Shown: positions 1 to 8,002 of the stretch, piece after piece | How the letters are laid out: the number at the start of each line of letters is the position of its first letter | Position numbering within the stretch: the stretch's first letter is position 1 | Virus record (IMG/VR): IMGVR_UViG_3300038713_000011 | Location: 1 to 22,423 of that record | Strand: one strand, 5' to 3' | DNA: 22,423 nucleotides | Origin: a virus | The notes under the pieces: generated by a model | The model's input: the letters and a program-made list of their open reading frames with translations, nothing else | Databases searched by the model: none | What the model was told of the DNA's origin: nothing | Translations under genes and position numbers: made by a program

Positions 1-1
1 G

Positions 2-61
2 CAAGGCTATGACTTTGGTATAGATTTGTTTTGTAAACAAGAGGAGTGGACACATGACTAA
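2..61 (+). CDS. 3' end of an upstream gene (partial)
   Basis: An open frame enters from the left edge and stops with TAA at 59-61, giving 19 visible residues ending in EEWTHD. The stop overlaps the ATG of the next gene (54), which fits the tight gene packing elsewhere. The fragment is too short to assign to any family, and it could be chance. Confidence 0.4.
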   Translation, partial: QGYDFGIDLFCKQEEWTHD

Positions 62-410
62 AATAGTACACGATACATGGCAGTCTGTCATGAATCATGA
101 ACGTAATCCATTGCGACACATACCTGACTTGAACACAAGACATATGGTCATGCAAGTGTTGGCATGGATGTGGTGCATAGTATTTTCTATGTACTTTGGT
201 AGTATGTGGGTGTTTGGTATAACTGCCATTGCTCACGTGTTTATAATCTGTGCTATTGTTTTAACTGTAGCTACGTTTGAAACTGCAAAGAGAAAGCCTA
301 CATTTTTTCTAAAGAAAGGCTATCACACACCAAGCAGAAGTAGATATATGTATCACGATGGCAAGAGAATTAAGTATGACGATAATGACATGGGTGGAGA
401 ACATGAATAA
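54..410 (+). CDS. small two-helix membrane protein, unknown function
   Basis: 118 aa. The start follows GAGGAG (40-45). Residues about 31-49 and 51-73 are two hydrophobic segments rich in Trp, Met and Phe, followed by a charged tail (KRKP at 79-82, then many Lys, Asp and Tyr), so this is probably an inner-membrane hairpin with a cytoplasmic C-terminus. There is no signal peptidase site and no enzyme motif. It is the first complete gene of the rightward block. Small membrane proteins of this kind are common in early regions of marine phages, but I cannot name a function. It lacks the usual features of a holin (a short charged C-terminus and neighbouring endolysin), so I do not call it one. Confidence 0.75.
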   Translation: MTKIVHDTWQSVMNHERNPLRHIPDLNTRHMVMQVLAWMWCIVFSMYFGSMWVFGITAIAHVFIICAIVLTVATFETAKRKPTFFLKKGYHTPSRSRYMYHDGKRIKYDDNDMGGEHE

Positions 411-427
411 TATGAAAGGAGATAATC

Positions 428-559
428 ATGTGGCATAGAATAACAGATTTTTTTAATGTGGAGTATCACAAAAAATATGGAGAGGGTACAAAGTTTGACC
501 TCGATTATGGTAAGCTATTGATAATAGCATTATGTATTTATATAGCATGGAAGGTGTAA
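428..559 (+). CDS. 43-aa small protein with C-terminal hydrophobic helix
   Basis: 43 aa from ATG at 428 to TAA at 557-559. It is supported by a strong Shine-Dalgarno (AAAGGAGA at 415-422) six bases before the start and by filling the gap between two genes. The N-terminal half is polar and aromatic (HRITDFFNVEYHKKYG). The C-terminal third is a short hydrophobic stretch (LLIIALCIYIAW), which could be a single membrane anchor. Function is unknown. Confidence 0.55.
   Translation: MWHRITDFFNVEYHKKYGEGTKFDLDYGKLLIIALCIYIAWKV
518..546 (+). promoter_or_regulatory. candidate sigma70 promoter before the integrase
   Basis: TTGATA (518-523), a 17-base spacer and TATAGC (541-546) give 5/6 and 4/6 matches to consensus. 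It would read into the small ORF at 561 and the integrase at 676. It lies inside the 43-aa ORF and the local sequence is AT-rich, so chance occurrence is possible. Confidence 0.3.
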
Positions 560-560
560 C

Positions 561-740
561 ATGGAAGATAAAAGCTACGAACTATTTTCAGAATTAGTTG
601 ACAGAGAACATGAGAGTTTGATCCCTGATAAAACTATACCCACATTTAATATATGGGATGTAAGAAAGGAGAACAATGAATATTCTAGAACTAAAAGACA
701 AATACCTAGAGTCACAAGACTTCAAACTTCTAGCAAGTAA
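561..740 (+). CDS. 59-aa small protein overlapping the integrase start
   Basis: 59 aa from ATG at 561, one base after the previous stop. The first ~40 residues are acidic (MEDKSYELFSELVDREHE) and the C-terminus is basic (SRTKRQ, then VTRLQTSSK). The last 65 bases overlap the integrase in another frame, so either the C-terminus is genuinely out-of-frame overlapping or the frame is fortuitous. The integrase Shine-Dalgarno lies inside this ORF. Small genes just upstream of a phage integrase sometimes encode excision factors, but there is no recognisable winged-helix motif here. Confidence 0.4.
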   Translation: MEDKSYELFSELVDREHESLIPDKTIPTFNIWDVRKENNEYSRTKRQIPRVTRLQTSSK

Positions 741-1584
741 AACACAAAAGGATTACATCTACTTCTTAGACAAGATGTTATCCACACCTGTGAATGGTAG
801 GCACGTGTCTAGATCAAGAGTGTCCACCTTTACAGGTGTAAAAGCTAGACGAGCATACGAGACTTGGCTCAAGAGAGGTGTGTCCTTTGCTAATCATATA
901 TGCTCTGTGTCCAAGAAGATGTATTCATATGCAAATGAAATGGGTTACGCAGAAACTAATCCGTTCAAGACATTTAAATGCAAGACAACACACAATAGAC
1001 GTGTGACTTGGACAAGGCAGCAGGTCAAAACTTTTTTAGACGAGTGCTATTTATCCTTTGAATACAGGAACTTAGGACTAATAGTTCAGATGGCATATGA
1101 ATGGTGTCAACGAGTTGGAGACATGAGAATGTTAAAGTTTAGCAACATAGATTTTGATACAGGAGTATTGAATCTTGAGCAATCTAAACGTAGAGCATTG
1201 GTGCATCTACCCATAAGTGAAGACTTACTAGAAATGTTAATACAACAGAAGGAAGAGTTTGGTTTTCAAGAATGGGTAGCACCATATCCCTTTGCTAGAC
1301 GTAAGTCATACGAGCCTTACACCCTACACAGGCTATCAAAAGTAGCACGAAGGGTGTTAGATTTGTGTGGACTACCAAAAGAACTACGTATAGCAGACCT
1401 GAGAAGGACAGGTACAACAGAAATGGTTGAGGCAGGTGTCTCTATGGCACAGATTATGTCAGTTACAGGGCATTCTACACCCAATAGTGTAAAGCCTTAC
1501 ATGAAAAATACTTATGCATCTGCAGAAAATGCCTTGACAAAAAGACAAACCTATGTTAAAAGCACTATGGATGTGCCACGATGA
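676..1584 (+). CDS. int: tyrosine site-specific recombinase (phage integrase)
   Basis: 302 aa, a normal size for the family. It would catalyse integration and excision between attP and a host attB through a 3'-phosphotyrosyl intermediate. An N-terminal SAM-like DNA-binding domain covers about residues 1-105; the catalytic domain covers about 110-285. Visible catalytic residues are R146 (CQRVGDM), K171 (EQSKR), R243 (ADLRRTG), H266 (TGHS) and nucleophile Y275, nine residues after H266 as expected. The first histidine of the usual HxLR box is replaced by A240. The start follows AGGAG at 667-671. Its stop overlaps the primase start as ATGA. No attP core or tRNA-like sequence is recognisable nearby, so lysogeny is inferred from this gene alone. 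Confidence 0.93.
   Translation: MNILELKDKYLESQDFKLLASKTQKDYIYFLDKMLSTPVNGRHVSRSRVSTFTGVKARRAYETWLKRGVSFANHICSVSKKMYSYANEMGYAETNPFKTFKCKTTHNRRVTWTRQQVKTFLDECYLSFEYRNLGLIVQMAYEWCQRVGDMRMLKFSNIDFDTGVLNLEQSKRRALVHLPISEDLLEMLIQQKEEFGFQEWVAPYPFARRKSYEPYTLHRLSKVARRVLDLCGLPKELRIADLRRTGTTEMVEAGVSMAQIMSVTGHSTPNSVKPYMKNTYASAENALTKRQTYVKSTMDVPR
1534..1562 (+). promoter_or_regulatory. candidate extended -10 promoter before the primase
   Basis: A perfect TTGACA (1534-1539), a 17-base spacer ending in TGT (1554-1556, an extended -10 TGn) and TAAAAG (1557-1562, 4/6). It lies in the integrase 3' end and would allow primase and helicase transcription independent of the integrase. The -10 is weak. Confidence 0.28.
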
Positions 1585-2360
1585 TGGATATAATAAATAA
1601 CATAGCAGATGAATTAGCAAGTGGAGAAACAAAAAGAATGAACTGTCCTAACTGTGGTGGATATAAAACTTTTACAATCACAAACAATGTAGGACAGTTG
1701 CTATGGAATTGTTACAAGGCATCATGCAAGGTGTCAGGTTCTACAAGAACTACATTATCAGTTGCCGATATTAGAAACTACTTTAACTTGGTGCAACAAG
1801 ATGAAAATAAATTTAATCTACCTGACTACGTGGTTCATCACACAGGTAGGCAAGAAGTAAAAGAGTTTGCCCATGAGTATGGGATAAACTATGAGAGTAT
1901 TCCTCTGTACTTTGATGTAAAAGAAAAGAGGATTGTGTTTCCCATAAGAGACAAAGGGATAATTGTAGATGCAGTTGGAAGAGCAACTAGTAAATTTACA
2001 AATCCTAAATGGAAACGATATGGGAATAGTAACGTACCTTTTTCTATTGGAACAGGTAACGTTGCAGTGGTTGTTGAGGATTGTGTGAGTGCATCTGTGC
2101 TTGATAGTGAAGGGTGTGTTGGGGTTGCTTTGTTAGGAACATCTTTATCACAACAACACAGAGAGCATTTACAACAATTCTCAACAGTCATCATTGCTTT
2201 AGACCCTGATGCTAGTTACAAGTCTTTCAGTATTATGAAAGAACTTAGGAGTTATGTTAACGAAGTCTTAGTGTTAAAGTTAGAAGACGATTTAAAATAT
2301 AGAAGAGAGAATGATTTAACTAAACTAAAGGAGTTATTAAATGGAACTATCGTTAATTAA
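1581..2360 (+). CDS. DNA primase: zinc-binding plus TOPRIM domains
   Basis: 259 aa, like the primase half of T7 gp4 without the helicase. It would make RNA primers at the replication fork. A zinc-binding domain at the N-terminus shows C22-x2-C25 (CPNCGGYKTF) and C44-x4-C49 (CYKASCK). A TOPRIM domain follows: a conserved Glu in VVVEDCVSA (E166) and the DxD metal pair in IIALDPDAS (D208, D210). The start ATG overlaps the integrase stop (ATGA). The 3' end overlaps the helicase by 20 bases, so primase and helicase are separate but probably translationally coupled. The short Lys/Glu-rich C-terminus (about 230-259) could be the helicase contact, which is inference. Confidence 0.9.
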   Translation: MMDIINNIADELASGETKRMNCPNCGGYKTFTITNNVGQLLWNCYKASCKVSGSTRTTLSVADIRNYFNLVQQDENKFNLPDYVVHHTGRQEVKEFAHEYGINYESIPLYFDVKEKRIVFPIRDKGIIVDAVGRATSKFTNPKWKRYGNSNVPFSIGTGNVAVVVEDCVSASVLDSEGCVGVALLGTSLSQQHREHLQQFSTVIIALDPDASYKSFSIMKELRSYVNEVLVLKLEDDLKYRRENDLTKLKELLNGTIVN

Positions 2361-3564
2361 AACTTTGATGAATAAAGATTTCTATGAAGATCACAAGGGT
2401 GCTAAGTGTCCTGATAGATTGTTCAGTAAAGAAGTTAGAAAGATCAAAGCAACCATAGATAAAGCTATGTTACAGTATGGTAGGACAGTTACTACAGATG
2501 AGATACAGGCATTGTTTCTATCATCTAATCCTAGCTTGACTACTGCACAGAAACAGGCATACGAATCAATGTTTCTTACATTGAAGAAGGAGACTGAACT
2601 TGGAAAAGACATTGCACAAGAAGTGCTTTCAAAATTATTTCAACAAATCGTGGGCGAAGATATTGCTAACATTGGTTTTAACTATGTCAATGGTACTCAA
2701 TCCACACTTGAACCTCTTAGAAATATACTTGATTCCTATGGTGATGACTTTATTCCTAATCTAAATGTGGATTGGGAAGACCTTAGTATTGAGAATCTTA
2801 TTAAGAGCAACGACCTAGAGACTAGATGGTCATTTAATATACCATCATTGGTGCATCAATTAGAGGGTGTCAATGAAGGTCACTTGATTGAGGTAGGTGC
2901 TAGACCTAACACAGGTAAAACTAGCTTCCATGCCTCTCTAATCGCTTCCCCTACAGGCTTTGCACATCAAGGTGCTAGGTGTGTGGTGTTGTGTAATGAG
3001 GAGAAGGCAGTACGAGTTGGTGCAAGATATCTAACTGCAGCAGTGGGCATGAATATGCACGAGATACGTGACAAACCTAGTCAGGCACATGAGTTGTGGA
3101 AGAAGGTGGAGAAGAATGTATCCATCAAAGATGCCACAAGTAAGGACATGAATTGGGTTGAGAGTATCTGCAAGGCATACAAACCTGATGTGCTTGTCCT
3201 TGATATGGGAGACAAGTTTGCAATCACACAGGGATTTGCTAGACAGGATGAGGCATTGAAGGCTAATGCTATCCATGCTAGACAGATAGGTAAGGCATAT
3301 AACTGTGCAGTCTTTTATATGTCACAGTTAAGTGCAGAGGCAGAGGGTAAAGTATTACTGAACCAATCTATGATGGAAGGCAGTCGTACAGGTAAAGCAG
3401 CAGAGGCAGATGTTATGATATTGATAGCCAAGAACCCACCTGTTGAAGGTAAAGATGGAGAGGATAGTGTACGTCATCTTAACATTGTCAAGAATAAAAT
3501 TACAGGTTGGCATGGTAAAATTATCTGTGACCTAGATTATAAGTTAGCGAGGTATCAGGCATGA
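2341..3564 (+). CDS. replicative DNA helicase, RecA-fold (DnaB / T7 gp4 type)
   Basis: 407 aa. A helical N-terminal region (about 1-150), probably the primase contact, precedes a RecA-like ATPase domain. Walker A is GARPNTGKT at 186-194. Walker B is VLVLDMG, ending in D288. A DnaB-like Gln follows in YMSQLS (Q339). It would unwind DNA 5'-3' as a hexamer at the fork. The start is supported by AAGGAG at 2328-2333, seven bases upstream, even though it overlaps the primase by 20 bases. The stop overlaps the endonuclease VII start as ATGA. The position between primase and polymerase fits a replisome operon. Confidence 0.9.
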   Translation: MELSLIKTLMNKDFYEDHKGAKCPDRLFSKEVRKIKATIDKAMLQYGRTVTTDEIQALFLSSNPSLTTAQKQAYESMFLTLKKETELGKDIAQEVLSKLFQQIVGEDIANIGFNYVNGTQSTLEPLRNILDSYGDDFIPNLNVDWEDLSIENLIKSNDLETRWSFNIPSLVHQLEGVNEGHLIEVGARPNTGKTSFHASLIASPTGFAHQGARCVVLCNEEKAVRVGARYLTAAVGMNMHEIRDKPSQAHELWKKVEKNVSIKDATSKDMNWVESICKAYKPDVLVLDMGDKFAITQGFARQDEALKANAIHARQIGKAYNCAVFYMSQLSAEAEGKVLLNQSMMEGSRTGKAAEADVMILIAKNPPVEGKDGEDSVRHLNIVKNKITGWHGKIICDLDYKLARYQA

Positions 3565-4286
3565 CAAAGTACATAACGTGCATCAAGTGTGATATAGAAC
3601 AACCTGTAACACAGTTTATTGCTATGAAGTCAGGTGAAATAAAAAGAACTTGTAAGTCATGTAAGAATGGACACAAGGCTATAATTAAAAAGTTACGTAA
3701 GGAGAATGAGTATCCTAGTGAGGATTACTGTTGCCCTATCTGTGACAGAGACTTGGAAGAATTATCTAAGTATGGACAGATAAGAATGAAGACATGGGTG
3801 TTGGATCATTGTCATGAAACAAATACTTTTAGAGGTTGGATATGTCATCATTGTAACACAGGACTAGGTGCATTCTCTGATGAGACAACAAGACTAGCTC
3901 ATGCTATGAGATACTTGGATGCACACAGAGCAAAACTTGAGAAGGCAGAAAGTCTTTATAGTAAAGAAGATATACCTGAACTAAAAGAGGATTTAAAACA
4001 AGAAGAGAAAAAGGCTAAACAATGTGACTTGGATAATTATCACAAGTTACAATACTCAAATCCATATGCACGAGAAGCAAAGAGATTACGTAAGTTAATA
4101 AAACTTATAGAGGCAGATTTGGAAGTACAAGACTATGAAGGTGGTACTGTTTTAATTAATGATAAGTTTGTAGTTACACTACGTAATGATAATTGGAGAA
4201 TACTACACAAGAATAAATGGTATAGGCACAAGTCTGACCTACAACATTTCATAGATAATTATATATTGAAGGAGCAAAACAAATGA
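3561..4286 (+). CDS. recombination endonuclease VII (HNH Holliday-junction nuclease)
   Basis: 241 aa. The T4 gp49-type core is clear: zinc ligands C58-x2-C61 and C95-x2-C98, the catalytic LDHCH signature at 81-85, and the family pattern RGWICHHCNTGLG at 91-103. The enzyme resolves four-way junctions and branches before packaging. Two extras are visible. An N-terminal zinc-ribbon-like set (C7-x2-C10, C31-x2-C34) precedes the core. A C-terminal extension of about 120 residues follows, first charged and probably coiled coil (120-185), then a beta-rich, Trp- and Lys-rich end (about 195-235). T4 gp49 is shorter (157 aa). ATGA overlaps couple it to helicase and polymerase. Confidence 0.9.
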   Translation: MTKYITCIKCDIEQPVTQFIAMKSGEIKRTCKSCKNGHKAIIKKLRKENEYPSEDYCCPICDRDLEELSKYGQIRMKTWVLDHCHETNTFRGWICHHCNTGLGAFSDETTRLAHAMRYLDAHRAKLEKAESLYSKEDIPELKEDLKQEEKKAKQCDLDNYHKLQYSNPYAREAKRLRKLIKLIEADLEVQDYEGGTVLINDKFVVTLRNDNWRILHKNKWYRHKSDLQHFIDNYILKEQNK

Positions 4287-6310
4287 AACTAACACTTGAC
4301 GTAGAGAATACAGTTACCAAGAGAGATGGTAAGATGCACCTTGATCCATTTGAGCCTGACAATAAGTTAGTTATGGTGGGTTGTCTCACTGATCAGGGCA
4401 ACGAATACTTATACAATATGGACAGAGATGGTACACCTCATGTTGAGATACAAAAGTTACTAGATCAGGCAACCATACTTATAGGACATAACATAGCCTA
4501 TGACTTGATGTGGCTATGGGAATCAGGATTTAAATATGATGGTCCTGTCTACTGTACTATGTTATCAGAGTATATATTACAGAGAGGATTGAAAGAACCA
4601 TTACATTTAAAAGATTGTGCAGAAAGATATGACCTTGAAACAAAGAAGGAAGATACTCTGAAACAATACTTTGCCAAAGGTTATGCTACAGATGAGATAC
4701 CTAGAGATGAGCTAAGTCAGTATTTATCTGCAGATTTACACGCAACACAACAACTATGTGATGCACAGTACAAGAAACTAAATAGCACAGAGTATGCAGG
4801 ACTTATGGAATCTGTAATACTTACAAACAAAGTTTGTGTATCTCTTGCTAAGATATATAAGAATGGGTTTAAGGTAGATCAGGATAAACTATTAGAAGTT
4901 AAACAAGAGTTTGAGCAAGAGAAGAAAGATATAGAAGAACGTTTGACTGCACAGGTAAGAGAACTTATGGGTGATACACCTATCAATCTCAACAGTCCTG
5001 AACAAATGTCTTGGGTCATTTATAGTAGAAAGATTAAGGACAAGGCTACGTGGGGTAATTACTTTCATCCTAACATGAATGAAAAACAATTTAAAAATAA
5101 TGTAGCATACAATTCTAGTGTGGTATATAAAACAAAAGCAGAACAGTGTGGCTATTGTAAAGGCACAGGATATATCAGGAAGATAAAGAAAGATGGTAGT
5201 CCATATGCCAAGCCTAGTGTATGTCCTATCTGTGATGGGAATGGATATAAGTTCATACCTACAAAAGAGATTGCAGGATTAAAGTTTTCTGCACCTAATC
5301 AGAAGTGGATAAGTGCAAATGGTTTTAGTGTAAACAAACATAATCTAGAACTACTACAGAATGTAGCCAAGGATAGACACATGACAGATGCAAAATCTTT
5401 TCTACAAGATATACAAAGATTGTCTGCACTAGATACATACTTGTCCTCATTTGTTGAGGGTATAGAAACATATGTAAAACCTGATGGTATGTTACACGTG
5501 AGATTACTACAACACAGAACATCTACAGGTAGATTTAGTGGAGCAGATCCTAATATGCAGAATATGCCTAGAGGTGGTACATTCCCTGTGAAGAAAGTAT
5601 TTGTATCACGTTGGGAAGGTGGAGAGATATTAGAGGCAGACTTTGCACAGTTAGAATTTAGAACTGCAGCATTTTTGTCACAAGATAAAGTAGCAATGAA
5701 GGAGATAGAAGATGGATTTGATGTGCATAGTTATACTGCTCGTGTTATTAGTGATGCAGGTGAGCCTACTACTCGTCAAGAGGCGAAGGCACACACGTTT
5801 GCACCACTCTACGGAGCAACAGGCTTTGGCAGATCGTCTGCACAAGCAACATACTACAAGCACTTCACAGAAAAGTACAAAGAAATCAACTTATGGCACA
5901 CCAGATTGGCTCAAGAGGCTATGAATACAAGCATGATAAAGACACCATCAGGTAGAGAATTTGCATTTAAGAATATGCAGAGGTATGCCAATGGTAAAGT
6001 GTCTCACTTCACACAGATAAAGAACTATCCTGTACAAAGTTTTGCTACTGCAGACATCGTGCCTGTGGTTTTGATGGAGATAGAGAAACAGTTAAGTCAG
6101 TTGAAGTCATGCATTGTAAACACAGTTCATGATTCTATTGTGATAGATGTACACCCTGAAGAGAAACAGAGGGTTACGTTTATACTAAAATCTATTAATA
6201 CTAATATGAAAAGTATTATAGATAAACAGTTTCAGATTGATTTCAATGTGCCTCTAAAATTAGATATGAAAATAGGTAATAATTGGCTTGACACAAATGA
6301 TATTATGTGA
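4283..6310 (+). CDS. family A DNA polymerase with exonuclease and DnaJ-type zinc insert
   Basis: 675 aa; the phage replicative polymerase. The 3'-5' proofreading domain (about 1-170) has DVE at 6-8, NIAYD with D74 and SADLHAT with D151. The polymerase domain (about 370-675) has motif A EADFAQLE (D453), motif B R498-x3-K502-x7-Y510-G511 and motif C VHDS (D617). The residue equivalent to E. coli Pol I 762 is F506. Between the two domains lie two CxxCxGxG-type units, C289-GY-C292-KGTG and C314-PI-C317-DGNG, as in the DnaJ central zinc domain. That architecture was reported for SAR116 phage HMO-2011. The start overlaps the endonuclease VII stop (ATGA). The stop codon forms part of a promoter (6288-6316). 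Confidence 0.95.
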   Translation: MKLTLDVENTVTKRDGKMHLDPFEPDNKLVMVGCLTDQGNEYLYNMDRDGTPHVEIQKLLDQATILIGHNIAYDLMWLWESGFKYDGPVYCTMLSEYILQRGLKEPLHLKDCAERYDLETKKEDTLKQYFAKGYATDEIPRDELSQYLSADLHATQQLCDAQYKKLNSTEYAGLMESVILTNKVCVSLAKIYKNGFKVDQDKLLEVKQEFEQEKKDIEERLTAQVRELMGDTPINLNSPEQMSWVIYSRKIKDKATWGNYFHPNMNEKQFKNNVAYNSSVVYKTKAEQCGYCKGTGYIRKIKKDGSPYAKPSVCPICDGNGYKFIPTKEIAGLKFSAPNQKWISANGFSVNKHNLELLQNVAKDRHMTDAKSFLQDIQRLSALDTYLSSFVEGIETYVKPDGMLHVRLLQHRTSTGRFSGADPNMQNMPRGGTFPVKKVFVSRWEGGEILEADFAQLEFRTAAFLSQDKVAMKEIEDGFDVHSYTARVISDAGEPTTRQEAKAHTFAPLYGATGFGRSSAQATYYKHFTEKYKEINLWHTRLAQEAMNTSMIKTPSGREFAFKNMQRYANGKVSHFTQIKNYPVQSFATADIVPVVLMEIEKQLSQLKSCIVNTVHDSIVIDVHPEEKQRVTFILKSINTNMKSIIDKQFQIDFNVPLKLDMKIGNNWLDTNDIM

Positions 6311-6316
6311 TATAAC
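6288..6316 (+). promoter_or_regulatory. strong sigma70-type extended -10 promoter
   Basis: TTGACA (6288-6293, 6/6), exactly 17 bases, then TATAAC (6311-6316, 5/6), preceded by TGA (6308-6310) as an extended -10 TGn. That TGA is also the polymerase stop codon. Transcription would start near 6323, giving a short leader with GAAAGGAAGG before the ATG at 6348. It is the best promoter match found in the window and would drive the 301-aa gene and those behind it using host RNA polymerase. Confidence 0.75.
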
Positions 6317-6347
6317 AAACAATCTTTAAAGAAAGGAAGGTAAAAAT

Positions 6348-7253
6348 ATGAATGAAATTGTTACAATAAATACAGAGAATTATTCTGTTATGGCTAAAGC
6401 TATGGGTTTAGCAGGAGAATCTTCTGACAGTAAGAGTAGTAATTTAGCTAGACTAAAACTACAACATAAAAATATTATGGGTGAGAAAGAAGTAGGTGAT
6501 GAGATAGAAGAAGTAGTAAAGATAAAGGCAGGTTCTTATAAGTTAGATGTGCCTGATGATACTGCTTACTATGCTAAAGAAGTTACTATCAGACCATTCA
6601 TGCAAAGGTTTATGTACAAAAGATTTGTAAAGAATACTAATGCAAAACAGGGTGAACCATTAGGTATCTTTCATAAAACTATCATGGCAGATAATTTAAA
6701 TATTGACCTGAAAGATAATCAAGGTACATTTAATTGTGGTAAACCTAGTGGTTATATAAAAGACTTTGCATCTTTACCTGCAGATATGCAGAACTTAATA
6801 AAGCAAATAAAAAGAGTTAGAGTTTTATTTGGATTAATAACTATGAAAGATGTGAAGACTGAAACTGAAGGTAAACTCACAGAGGTAAAAGATCTTCCTT
6901 TTATTTGGGAAATAGATAATCGTGAGGCATTTAAGATTGTAGGAAAACCTTTTGCTACACTTTCTACTATGAGAAAGTTACCTGTGCAACATAACATAAC
7001 TGCATTGGGTGATCCTAGAGCTTTGCCTAGTGGAGATAAGTTCTATGTTCCTAAAGTTATGTTAGATACTACTAACACTATCACTTTAAGTGACAAAGAT
7101 CAAACAACTTTTACTGACTTTGTATCTTGGATTGAGAATTACAATACTTATATAATGAATATGTGGGATGAAAAAGTAAACTCAACTATGTCAACTGAAG
7201 ATGAAAATACTGTGGATCAATTTGTACAGATAGATAATCAAGATGTAGCCTAA
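6348..7253 (+). CDS. candidate single-stranded DNA-binding protein, unrecognised family
   Basis: 301 aa. I do not recognise a named family. A soluble protein with no membrane segment: a Lys- and aromatic-rich middle (YYAKEVTIRPFMQRFMYKRF at 79-98) suits nucleic-acid binding, and the last ~22 residues (from about 280) are acidic (STEDENTVDQF), as in many phage and bacterial SSBs whose tail recruits partners. It lies between the polymerase and the recombination nucleases, where T7-like phages keep gene 2.5, and sits directly behind the strongest promoter in the window, as expected for a protein needed in high copy. The SSB call is inference. Its stop overlaps the next ATG (TAATG). Confidence 0.5.
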   Translation: MNEIVTINTENYSVMAKAMGLAGESSDSKSSNLARLKLQHKNIMGEKEVGDEIEEVVKIKAGSYKLDVPDDTAYYAKEVTIRPFMQRFMYKRFVKNTNAKQGEPLGIFHKTIMADNLNIDLKDNQGTFNCGKPSGYIKDFASLPADMQNLIKQIKRVRVLFGLITMKDVKTETEGKLTEVKDLPFIWEIDNREAFKIVGKPFATLSTMRKLPVQHNITALGDPRALPSGDKFYVPKVMLDTTNTITLSDKDQTTFTDFVSWIENYNTYIMNMWDEKVNSTMSTEDENTVDQFVQIDNQDVA

Positions 7254-8002
7254 TGAAAAGTAATAACCCTTTTAAGGTACATAACATTAACTATCTGTCA
7301 CCTAGTAGTATTAACACCTACATAAGTGATATACCTATGTGGATAACACGATACCTGTATGGTGTTAAATCTTCTAGTGGTGCTAGTGCAGTAAGGGGTA
7401 TTGCAGAAGAGTTTGCACTAGCCAACAAGTATGAGAAGGGTGTGTTTGACTTTAATCTTTTAGATGTAAAGTTCATGTCCTTGTGTGCAGAATCTCAGAT
7501 AGATTTGGGAGATACTAAAACAATAAAAGAAAGGAAAATATTAAAAGACTTTGGTAAAGTCATTGATGAAAACTTTAACCATAAAAATCTTGTAGCTTAT
7601 CAAGAAAAGGTTGAAGTTCAGTTTGATGATTTACCTGTACCTGTCATGGGATATATTGACTTCAGATTTACTGACAAGATTGTAGATTTAAAAACTTCTA
7701 CACGAATGCCCTCTAAACCTACAGAGGCACAGAAAAGACAGATGGCTTTATATTCTATGGCATACCCTGATAGTAGTGTAGATTTATTCTTTGCTACACC
7801 AAAAGAATGTAAGACATTTACATTGACAGACTTATCACAGTATAAAGATCAACTAAAAAAAGTTGCATTTAGTATACAAAAGTTTTTGTCTATAAGTGAT
7901 GATAGACATGAGTTAGCTTCGTTAGTTCACCCCAACCTAGATTCTTGGATGTGGTCAGGGGAGATGATAGAACAAGCTAAAAAAATATGGAGTATAAAAT
8001 AG
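7253..8002 (+). CDS. PD-(D/E)XK exonuclease, RecB/Cas4-like
   Basis: 249 aa. The N-terminus (LSPSSINTYISDIPMWITRY) is the 'sxS.l..y..cp..w' pattern of RecB/Cas4-type nucleases. The metal site is visible as D136 (MGYIDFRF) and D145-L-K147 (IVDLKTS), followed by Q163 (KRQMALYS), the QxxxY element of this clade (Y167). The usual motif-I His after RG is absent (RGIAEEFAL at 48-56). It probably acts as a 5'-3' or end-processing exonuclease in phage recombination or host DNA turnover, like T7 gp6 in role but not in fold. It overlaps its neighbours at both ends, by 1 base (TAATG) and 16 bases. Confidence 0.82.
   Translation: MKSNNPFKVHNINYLSPSSINTYISDIPMWITRYLYGVKSSSGASAVRGIAEEFALANKYEKGVFDFNLLDVKFMSLCAESQIDLGDTKTIKERKILKDFGKVIDENFNHKNLVAYQEKVEVQFDDLPVPVMGYIDFRFTDKIVDLKTSTRMPSKPTEAQKRQMALYSMAYPDSSVDLFFATPKECKTFTLTDLSQYKDQLKKVAFSIQKFLSISDDRHELASLVHPNLDSWMWSGEMIEQAKKIWSIK

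Noticed and set aside
1889-2194. 101-aa minus-strand frame inside the primase
   Set aside because: It is antisense to the TOPRIM region, is Ser/Thr/Cys-rich, has no start signals, and the primase motifs on the other strand are clear.
5712-5924. 70-aa plus-strand frame nested in the polymerase
   Set aside because: It lies out of frame over motif B of the polymerase and has no ribosome binding site or independent context.
7823-7846. TTGACA with TATAAA in the exonuclease gene, as a promoter
   Set aside because: The spacer is 12 bases, too short for sigma70.
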